Below are positions 57,001-64,000 of a stretch of DNA of 64,000 bases, one piece after another. Origin of the DNA: Neptuniibacter halophilus (GTDB lineage Bacteria; Pseudomonadota; Gammaproteobacteria; Pseudomonadales; Balneatricaceae); assembly GCF_030295765.1 (NCBI RefSeq), contig NZ_AP027292.1, forward strand, positions 1,674,001-1,738,000, read 5' to 3'. A model generated the notes under the pieces. The model saw only the letters and a program-made list of their open reading frames with translations, was not told where the DNA came from and made no database searches. Position 1 is the first letter of the stretch, and each line of letters opens with the position of its first letter. A program made the position numbers and the translations under genes.

Positions 57001-60000
57001 GCGGCAGGACGGAGCTCCCCTGAGCGGAGGTAAAGGGTATCGCGCTTCCCTGCGTGCCCAGTTGATTCTGTGGATGGTGTTGCTGACTCTGGTGCCCTTA
57101 ACGCTGGAGTCATGGATCAACTACCATCAGGATCGGGAGGGGCTGAAAGCCGCCTTTGAAGAGAAGCTGCAGCAATCCTCCAGAATTACCTCCGTCTCTC
57201 TGAAAAGCTGGTTTGAACAGCGGCAGACGGGCGTGCGCTTTCAGGCAGGCCTGAACAGCACAGTGCAGTTACTGCAACAGTTACAGCAGTCGTTTGCGCA
57301 GAGCGAAAAGAACCTGAGGCAGTATGTCGGCAGTGCGGAGTGGCAACAACTGACAGCCGCCTACAGCAGCGATCTGCAAGCCCTGCGGCGGCAGGATGAT
57401 TTCATCTACGATATCCTGCTGCTGGATAACAATGCCAACCTGCTCTATTCCGTGATGGGTGAAACCGATCTGGGCACTAACCTGCGGCATGGGCCCTATG
57501 CCGGAACCGGCCTTGCCCGCAGTGTCCGCACCAGTTTGTCTACCGGCCAGCTCTCTTTCTCCGGTCTGGAACGTTACTCCCCTTCGGGTGATGTGCTGGC
57601 CGGATTTGTAACGATTCCTGTCCGCAATGTTCATGGTGATCCGCTCGGGGTTTACGCCATCCAGTTACGCTTTGGCAGTGTCTTCAAACTGCTGGAGATG
57701 ACCCGTGATCAGAGCTACCTGCACTATCTTGTGGATCAAAGCGGCGTGCTGATCTCCCCACGGGGGAAGATGGTCAATGAAGTGCTGGTGCGTCAGGTCA
57801 GGCTGGCGGGGCGCAATCACGCCAACCGGGTCTACAGTCCGGGAGATGAAAACCGGGTGCAGAGTTATATCGGGCCGGAAGGGGAGGCCGTGTTTGGGGT
57901 GGTCAAACCGGTGCAACTGGCCAATGTGCAGTGGTATCTGGTGACTGAAGTCGAACAGACAACGGCGTTACGTTCCGCGGATCAACTGGGCACCTTTTCG
58001 CTTATGCTGGGGCTGGTGACGGCTTTGGTCGTGGCCCTGATGGCCTATTTAATTGCCGGAAAAATCACCTCGCCGATCATACAACTGGCACGACTGGCCC
58101 GTGAAGCAGCAGCCGGCGATGTGGAAAAGGTTGAGCTGGAATCGACCAATGAGGAAACCTCACAACTGACTCTGGCCTTTAACCACCTGCTTGCAGCGAG
58201 GCAAATGAATGAGGCGGCACTCAGGCAAAGTGCCGAGCAGGCCCGACAGGCCCTTGCCGAGCTGACAGAGCAGAAGTTCGCACTGGATCAGCATTCCATT
58301 GTTGCCGTCACCGATCTGCGCGGCACCATCACCTACGTGAATGAAAAATTTGTCGAGATCAGCGGCTATATGGCAAGCGAGCTGATCGGTCGTAACCACC
58401 GGATTCTTAACTCCGGGTATCACTCGCAGGAGTTTTTCCGTCAGATTTACCGAACCATTGCCAGCGGTGAGGTGTGGCAGGGTGAGATCCGTAACCGGGC
58501 TAAAGATGGCAGTATCTACTGGGTCTGGACCACCATCGTACCGTTCAAAAATGAGCAGGGAAAACCGGTCAGCTATATCGCCCTGCGTTATGACATTACC
58601 CAGCGTAAGCAGATGGAGCTGGAGATCCGCGAGGCGCTGGTGCGACAGGAGTCTATTCTGGAGTCCACCGATAACGGCATTCTGGTGACACTGCCGGGCG
58701 GCGCGGTAGACAGCTACAACCGGCGTTTTGCTGAGTTGTGGAGTATGCCAGAGGTCTACCATCGCGACACCCGGGTACTGGGCAACGTGCTGCGCCAGTT
58801 GAGTAATGCTGATGAGATGGCGCATATCATCAAGGGCCTGCTGAATAATGAGCAGCGGCCTGACAGCTCCTACCTGTATCTGAAAGATGGCCGGACCTAC
58901 GAACAGATCTCGATTCCGATGTATGTGGATGGAGAGATTCGGGGGCGGGTATGGTCGTTCCGGGATATTACCAAGCAGGTGAATGCTGAGCGACGTCTGA
59001 TCAAGGCGCTGGAGCAGGGCGAAGAGGTGCAGCGCGAGCTGGAAGAGGCCAAAAGCCGGGTTGATCTGGCGGTAGAAGCATCGGAAATCGGTATCTGGGA
59101 GTGGGATCTGCAGGCGAACCGGTTGACCTGGGATGAGCAGACCGTATCGATCTATCAGGTGCCGCCGGAGGTGATCGCGAGCCACCTTTACTATGATTTC
59201 TGGCGTGCCTGTCTGCATCCCGCCGATCGAAGCCGTGTTGAAAATTCGCTGTCTCAGGCGATCAGCCAGCGCCAGGGCTGGCGTAATGAATACCGTATCT
59301 GTCTGGCGAATGGTGAGGTGCGCTACCTGAAAGCGTCGGCGGCAGCGATTCTCGACAGTCATGGCGAAGTGCAGAAAATGATCGGCACCCATCAGGATAT
59401 CACCGCCGAGCGGGAGATGGAGCAGCGCCTGATCGCGCTGAAAGAGGAGGCGGAACAGGCTAACCGGACTAAAAGTGCGTTTCTGGCGAATATGAGCCAT
59501 GAGATCCGCACGCCAATGAACGGGGTGATCGGTATGCTGGGGTTACTCCTCAGCGCGCCGCTCAGCGATGAGCAGCGGCATCGGGCGAAGATTGCGGAAA
59601 GCAGCGCCAACGCATTGCTGCACCTGATTAACGACATACTGGATTTCTCTAAAGTTGATGCGGGCAAGCTGGAGCTGGAAACCATCGACTTCGATCTGCA
59701 GGAGATGCTGGCTGAACTGGCAGAGGCGATGGCACTGCAGGCACAGGAGAAAGGACTTGAGCTGATTCTGGATCTGACCGGGGTCGGGCAATCCCGGGTC
59801 AGAGGGGATTCAGGGCGTTTACGCCAGATTCTGACTAACCTGATAGGTAATGCGATTAAATTTACCCCGCAGGGTGAGATTCTGCTGCGGGTCGAACTGA
59901 CTCCGTCTGCCACCGAGGGCTGTCAGTTGCGTTGCCGGGTTGAAGACAGTGGCATAGGGATCGCACCGGAGAAGCTTGAGGAGCTGTTTGAGTCCTTCAG

Positions 60001-61720
60001 CCAGGTTGATGTCTCTACCACCCGCGAGTATGGCGGTACCGGGCTCGGGCTGGCCATCAGTAAGGAGCTTTGTGTGCTGATGGGTGGGGATATCAGCGTA
60101 GAAAGCCGGGTCGGCGAAGGGAGCTGTTTTGAGTTCTGGGTTGAGCTGGAGAGCAGTGATCACCCGCTCAGTCAGACCGGCCAGACCGAAATGGACGGCC
60201 AGCAGGTCCTGTTGCTGGACGGCAATCGCCACAGTGCAGACGTCATCAGCCGACAGCTTCAGCAGTGGGGTGCCCGGGTTGTTGTGGCAGAGAGTGCTGA
60301 GGGGGCTTCAGGGCTTTGCCGGGAGTTGTCTGCCGGGGCATCGGCAAATGGCTTTGACCTCGCCTTTATTGATCAGCAGGCAGTGCCGGCGGAGTGGATT
60401 ACCGAGTTGCGGAGCGAAGCCTGCTGCCAGCAAACGCGGATGATACTGATGACCTCAATGGCCGCCAGCAGTGCCAGTGGCGCGATTGCTGCGCTGGGTT
60501 ATCACTGGCACTTTGCCAAACCGGCGACACCGCACAATCTGTTACTGGCACTGAATGCCAGTATTACACCACAGGCGCTGGAGCCAGAGGCGTTATCCGC
60601 ATCAGGGGCGCTGCAACCGGAACCGGCGATGGTCGTGGAACCGGAGGCCGAAGCGTCGGGCAGCAGAGTGCTGGTGGTGGAGGATAATCAGGTTAACCAG
60701 ATGGTGATACAGGGCATGCTGACCCAATTGGGTTACCGCTCGATGATCGCTGCCAATGGCGTAGAAGCCTTGCAGATGTTGCAAAATTCATTGCACGATG
60801 AGGATCCGGTGGAACTGATCCTGATGGATTGCCAGATGCCGGAGATGGATGGTTATGAAGCGACGCGGCAGATACGGGCCGGGCAGGGCGGTGATCTCTA
60901 TATCGGGCTGCCCATTGTCGCGATGACGGCCAACACCATGGCGGGGGACCGTGAAAAGTGTCTGGCCGCAGGTATGGATGAATTTATCAGTAAGCCGGTG
61001 CTGGTGGATCAACTGAAGGGTATGTTGCAGCGCTTTATCTCAGGTAGTCTGGCGGAGCCTGAGAAGGTTACAGTGACTGAGCCCGTTGTAGCGACAGAGC
61101 CCGGTACAGAAGAGACGCAGGCTGAAGTGTGGGGGTTGTCGTCTCTGATCGACCGGATGATGGGTAACCGGGAGATGCTGCCACCGTTACTGGAGATCTT
61201 TATTGAAGATTCCGGCCAACTGGTTGCAGAGATTCAGAGTGCAGCGGATGCAGAAACGCTGGCGGCACTTGTTGGGCCGGCCCACTCGCTGAAAGGGATG
61301 GCTGCTAACCTGTCAGCGATGCAGTTGTATGAGCAGGCATCCATGATGGAGAGGTTGGCGCGGGAAGCCAACCGGGACGCACTGAGCCTGTTGCCCGGGT
61401 TTATCGCAGCGTATGATGCCGTGGTGCTGCGCTTCAGGGAGTACCTCGATGGCCTGAATCCGCAGGCGAAAAATGAGCTTAGTCATCTGCGGTTAAGGCA
61501 ATTTATCCGTCAATTGACGGACGCCGTCAGTCAGGGAATCTACATTGATCCGGCTGACTATGATGAACTCTGGAATTGTCTGGCCGGACCTGAGGTTGAT
61601 GCAGAACTGAAACGGCTGCGCAGACATATCTCCGGATTCGAATTTGAGGCGGCGCTGGAGAGTTTGGAAAAGCTGGACGGCTTGTTGCAAACCGATCAAG
61701 AAGAACAAACAGCAGGATGA
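56993..61720 (+). CDS. large hybrid histidine kinase (HAMP-PAS-HisKA-HATPase-REC-REC-Hpt)
   Basis: The 1575-residue protein has a membrane segment near 30-45, a periplasmic sensor (Cache-like), a second membrane segment near 340, a HAMP domain and PAS domains (about 430-815). HisKA has [13 protein letters not shown] (His836) and is followed by HATPase_c. Two receivers follow: a weakly conserved one (Asp1127 in FIDQQ) and a canonical one (Asp1279 in [13 protein letters not shown]). A C-terminal Hpt domain has [10 protein letters not shown] (His1431). It carries the full phosphorelay set. The gene overlaps the leader and precedes the receiver-GGETF gene by 4 bp, so the two are probably coupled. 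Confidence 0.93.
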   Translation: MVERQDGAPLSGGKGYRASLRAQLILWMVLLTLVPLTLESWINYHQDREGLKAAFEEKLQQSSRITSVSLKSWFEQRQTGVRFQAGLNSTVQLLQQLQQSFAQSEKNLRQYVGSAEWQQLTAAYSSDLQALRRQDDFIYDILLLDNNANLLYSVMGETDLGTNLRHGPYAGTGLARSVRTSLSTGQLSFSGLERYSPSGDVLAGFVTIPVRNVHGDPLGVYAIQLRFGSVFKLLEMTRDQSYLHYLVDQSGVLISPRGKMVNEVLVRQVRLAGRNHANRVYSPGDENRVQSYIGPEGEAVFGVVKPVQLANVQWYLVTEVEQTTALRSADQLGTFSLMLGLVTALVVALMAYLIAGKITSPIIQLARLAREAAAGDVEKVELESTNEETSQLTLAFNHLLAARQMNEAALRQSAEQARQALAELTEQKFALDQHSIVAVTDLRGTITYVNEKFVEISGYMASELIGRNHRILNSGYHSQEFFRQIYRTIASGEVWQGEIRNRAKDGSIYWVWTTIVPFKNEQGKPVSYIALRYDITQRKQMELEIREALVRQESILESTDNGILVTLPGGAVDSYNRRFAELWSMPEVYHRDTRVLGNVLRQLSNADEMAHIIKGLLNNEQRPDSSYLYLKDGRTYEQISIPMYVDGEIRGRVWSFRDITKQVNAERRLIKALEQGEEVQRELEEAKSRVDLAVEASEIGIWEWDLQANRLTWDEQTVSIYQVPPEVIASHLYYDFWRACLHPADRSRVENSLSQAISQRQGWRNEYRICLANGEVRYLKASAAAILDSHGEVQKMIGTHQDITAEREMEQRLIALKEEAEQANRTKSAFLANMSHEIRTPMNGVIGMLGLLLSAPLSDEQRHRAKIAESSANALLHLINDILDFSKVDAGKLELETIDFDLQEMLAELAEAMALQAQEKGLELILDLTGVGQSRVRGDSGRLRQILTNLIGNAIKFTPQGEILLRVELTPSATEGCQLRCRVEDSGIGIAPEKLEELFESFSQVDVSTTREYGGTGLGLAISKELCVLMGGDISVESRVGEGSCFEFWVELESSDHPLSQTGQTEMDGQQVLLLDGNRHSADVISRQLQQWGARVVVAESAEGASGLCRELSAGASANGFDLAFIDQQAVPAEWITELRSEACCQQTRMILMTSMAASSASGAIAALGYHWHFAKPATPHNLLLALNASITPQALEPEALSASGALQPEPAMVVEPEAEASGSRVLVVEDNQVNQMVIQGMLTQLGYRSMIAANGVEALQMLQNSLHDEDPVELILMDCQMPEMDGYEATRQIRAGQGGDLYIGLPIVAMTANTMAGDREKCLAAGMDEFISKPVLVDQLKGMLQRFISGSLAEPEKVTVTEPVVATEPGTEETQAEVWGLSSLIDRMMGNREMLPPLLEIFIEDSGQLVAEIQSAADAETLAALVGPAHSLKGMAANLSAMQLYEQASMMERLAREANRDALSLLPGFIAAYDAVVLRFREYLDGLNPQAKNELSHLRLRQFIRQLTDAVSQGIYIDPADYDELWNCLAGPEVDAELKRLRRHISGFEFEAALESLEKLDGLLQTDQEEQTAG

Positions 61721-61724
61721 AACC

Positions 61725-62603
61725 GTGAAAGACACCCCGGTGGTACTGATCGTAGATGATATGCCCTCCAATATTAAGGTGCTGGCAAACTGCCTCAAAG
61801 AGGAGTACGAGATTCGTGCGGCCACCAGTGGCCAGGCGTGTCTGCAGCAGTTGCAGGCTGGCCCCGTACCGGATCTGATACTGCTTGATATTGAAATGCC
61901 GGATATAAACGGGCTGGAGGTGTGTAAGCAGCTTAAGGCGCTGCCAAGGCTGAAGGATGTGCCGGTGATCTTCGTGACCGCCTGGGGAGAGGAGCGGGAT
62001 GAGGAGCTGAGTTTTGAACTGGGCGCGGTCGATTACATTACCAAACCGGTGCGGCCTTCGGTGGTACGTGCCCGGGTCAATACCCATGTCACCCTGAAAA
62101 AACAGCAGGAAAAGTTGCGGGAGATGGTGCTGAAAGACTCGCTGACCGGCCTTTACAGCCGCTATTATCTGCTTGAAACAGCGGTGAAACGGATGGCAGA
62201 GGCGGAGCGTCACAGCCTGCCGCTGAGTCTGGTGCTGTTTAATCTGGATCACTTCAAACAGATCAATAATCACTACGGCTATATGCAGGCGGATAAGGTA
62301 CTCAGCCAGTTGGGTGACCATCTGTTGCAGAACCTGCGTAAAGGTGATCTGCCGGCCCGCTTTGGCGGAGAGACCTTTATCCTGTTACTCGAACAGTGTG
62401 ACCTGAAGGCGGCTGAGGAGAAAGCGGAGGCGCTGCGTCAGTCCATTGAGCAACTGGAGCCGGAAAAAATTCGCCTGACCTGCAGTATGGCGGTGGCGCA
62501 GTATCAGTCTGGTGAAGCGATCGAACAGTGGCTGGGGCGCTGTGATCAGGCTCTGGCTGAGGCCAAACGGCTCGGCCGTAACCGGGTCTGCCCGACCGGG
62601 TAA
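61725..62603 (+). CDS. response regulator with degenerate GGDEF (GGETF) domain
   Basis: The 292-residue protein has a receiver (acidic pair VLIVDD, Asp55 in LILLDIEMPDINGLEV, Lys in YITKPV) and a GGDEF-type domain in which the signature reads GGETF (residues 214-218). The first acidic residue is kept, the second is Thr. Cyclase activity is uncertain. The start is a GTG with AGGA 7 bp upstream, and AGGA overlaps the end of the kinase gene, so the pair should be co-translated. It is the likely phosphorelay output of the upstream kinase. Confidence 0.9.
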   Translation: MKDTPVVLIVDDMPSNIKVLANCLKEEYEIRAATSGQACLQQLQAGPVPDLILLDIEMPDINGLEVCKQLKALPRLKDVPVIFVTAWGEERDEELSFELGAVDYITKPVRPSVVRARVNTHVTLKKQQEKLREMVLKDSLTGLYSRYYLLETAVKRMAEAERHSLPLSLVLFNLDHFKQINNHYGYMQADKVLSQLGDHLLQNLRKGDLPARFGGETFILLLEQCDLKAAEEKAEALRQSIEQLEPEKIRLTCSMAVAQYQSGEAIEQWLGRCDQALAEAKRLGRNRVCPTG

Positions 62604-62609
62604 CTGTCA

Positions 62610-62637
62610 GCCCCTTTGCCTCTGAGGTTGAAGGGGC
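62610..62637. terminator. hairpin between convergent signalling genes
   Basis: GCCCCTT / AAGGGGC encloses an inner CCTC-T-GAGG stem. Only a weak T-rich stretch follows on the plus strand. Confidence 0.4.
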
Positions 62638-62647
62638 ATGTCGTCTT

Positions 62648-64000
62648 TTAATCTCCGGCCAGATGTAACTGCAACCATTTCTGTAGCTGACTGAACTCCA
62701 TTGGCCGCGCGAAATAAAACCCCTGTGCCTGGTCACAGTCGAGCTGCCGGAGGTGTTCCATCTGCTCGAGGGTTTCTACCCCTTCTGCGATCACCTGCAT
62801 ATTCAGATCTTTGCCGAGGCTGATGATCATCTCCGGTATATGGGTGCTGGTGTGCTCATCGAGCATTTTATCGACAAAGGATTTATCGATTTTCAGGCGG
62901 TCAAAATTCAGCGTTTCCAGATAGCTGAGACAGGAAAATCCGGTACCAAAATCGTCGATGGCGACCTGAGCACCATACTCGTGGATGGTGGCCAGAATCT
63001 CGCGCACATTCTCGGTATCCATCATCGCCACAGACTCGGTTACCTCGAACTCGATCTGGCTGGCGGACACCTCCAGCCGGTCGAGACGACTGCGGATGGT
63101 GTGAAGGAAGTTGGGGTGGCGGAACTGCAGCGAAGAGATATTAATCCCCATCTGCAGTTTCAGGCCGAACTGCTGCTCCAGTCGAACCAAGTCGGCCATG
63201 GCAGTATCCATCACCCACTTACCCAGCGGGATAATCATGCCTGAGCTTTCAGCGACCGGGATAAACTCCTGCGGACCGATCATGGTGCCATTCTTGGTGC
63301 GCCAGCGCATCAGGGCTTCAAACCCGGTCACCTGACCCGTGCGGAGGTCGATCTGGGGTTGATAGGCGAGGAACAGCTCATTGTCGTTGTAGGCACGACG
63401 CAGCCCCTGTAACAGTAGCATCCGCTGGTGGGTTTCGCGTTCAATCTCCTGAGTGTATTCAATCGCCTCGCCGCGGACGATAGTCTTCGCCCTTTTCAGC
63501 GCAATATTGGCGCGTTTGATCGCATCGTTACCCCTCAGGTTGCTGTCGTTGAGCTGGTAGTAACCCTGAGTTACCGAGATCACCAGCTCATCACCAAACA
63601 GGCTGAAAGGGTCAAAAAATCCGGCTTTTATCCGGGCGGGCTCGAGCAGTGAACGTGGCCCGAGCAGACCGAAGGTATCGCCGGACACCCGGCTGACAAA
63701 GACCTCGGCCGGCAGCATCTCGGTCAGGCGTTGTGCCACCAGACGCAGCAGTTCGTCACCTGACTGAGCACCCAGTGTGTCGTTGATGCCGCTGAAGTGG
63801 TCGATGTCGATCAGCGACAGCATCAGGTTATGGCTCTGCCCCAGCAGCATCTTATCGATATGGTTGGCAAATGAGATTCGGTTGGGGATGTCCAGCAGCG
63901 AGTCGAAATAGGCGTGATTGTGTAAACGGTCCAGAATCGTCGCATTATCCAGACAGACCGAAATATTGCTGCAGAAAACCTCCAGAATCTGGTGTTCTGT
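62648..64000 (-). CDS. GGDEF-EAL protein, 5' end outside window
   Basis: The open frame runs without interruption to the window edge; the true start lies outside. From the edge inward it reads TEHQILEVFCSNISVCLDNA, resembling the end of a DUF3369 domain, then a GGDEF domain and an EAL domain. The GGDEF signature is SGDTF (degenerate). The EAL domain keeps FEALMRW, DDFGTGFS and EGVE, so phosphodiesterase activity is likely. By its sequence it is probably a receiver-DUF3369-GGDEF-EAL response regulator; the receiver is not in view. It is convergent with the RR-GGETF gene. Confidence 0.88.
   Translation of the reverse strand, partial: TEHQILEVFCSNISVCLDNATILDRLHNHAYFDSLLDIPNRISFANHIDKMLLGQSHNLMLSLIDIDHFSGINDTLGAQSGDELLRLVAQRLTEMLPAEVFVSRVSGDTFGLLGPRSLLEPARIKAGFFDPFSLFGDELVISVTQGYYQLNDSNLRGNDAIKRANIALKRAKTIVRGEAIEYTQEIERETHQRMLLLQGLRRAYNDNELFLAYQPQIDLRTGQVTGFEALMRWRTKNGTMIGPQEFIPVAESSGMIIPLGKWVMDTAMADLVRLEQQFGLKLQMGINISSLQFRHPNFLHTIRSRLDRLEVSASQIEFEVTESVAMMDTENVREILATIHEYGAQVAIDDFGTGFSCLSYLETLNFDRLKIDKSFVDKMLDEHTSTHIPEMIISLGKDLNMQVIAEGVETLEQMEHLRQLDCDQAQGFYFARPMEFSQLQKWLQLHLAGD

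Noticed and set aside
58160..59500. Long minus-strand frame (446 codons) opposite the hybrid kinase
   Set aside because: It is a shadow of the GC-rich kinase frame; the plus strand has complete PAS and HisKA motifs.

Overview
The window is the replication-origin region of a gammaproteobacterial chromosome. The order mnmE-yidC-rnpA-rpmH / dnaA-dnaN-recF-gyrB, followed by glyQS, trkAH-rsmB-fmt-def, lysM-dprA-tsaC-hemF-aroE and yrdA-prlC-yheV, resembles Pseudomonas and marine Oceanospirillales. Gene order plus the MASE1/DUF3369 signalling proteins and the LbtU-type porin suggest an Oceanospirillaceae-like marine bacterium. That placement is inference; no rRNA gene is present.

Layout. 1-10.5 kb: origin core, with mnmE (cut by the window start), yidC, rnpA and rpmH leftward, a 640-bp intergenic region with DnaA boxes (likely oriC), then dnaA, dnaN, recF and gyrB rightward. 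10.5-18.6 kb: two small Cys-rich proteins, a large MASE1-CHASE-PAS-GGDEF protein, then gmhB flanked by two perfect ParB (parS) sites, and glyS/glyQ. 18.8-25 kb: ytoQ and the leftward operon def-fmt-rsmB-trkA-trkH; trkA carries a one-base frameshift. 25.3-32.6 kb: rightward lysM, dprA, tsaC, hemF, aroE and a Lon-family protease.

32.8-47.7 kb is rich in metal homeostasis. An LbtU-like porin lies behind a near-perfect Zur box. A leftward imelysin / di-heme oxidoreductase / imelysin / DUF1513 operon lies behind a Fur-like box. A complete znuA / zur-znuC-znuB zinc locus has a second Zur box between zur and znuA. Between them are yrdA (gamma-carbonic anhydrase), prlC, yheV, a sugar dehydrogenase-like protein and an EamA transporter.

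47.7-64 kb is mostly signal transduction: a CheY-like receiver, two identical tRNA-Leu(CAG) genes behind a strong promoter, an orphan periplasmic-binding-type protein, a 40-residue membrane miniprotein, an EAL-HDOD protein, a histidine kinase paired with a DUF3369/HD-GYP regulator, a CDF-type transporter, an OmpR-like regulator with a degenerate receiver, a 1575-residue hybrid kinase coupled to a receiver-GGETF protein, and a GGDEF-EAL protein running off the right end. Much of this island can be read as cyclic-di-GMP control.

Points most worth checking: the trkA frameshift, the Zur-boxed porin, the paired parS sites, the absence of yidD between rnpA and yidC, the uncatalogued 40-residue membrane protein, and the cluster of degenerate signalling domains.
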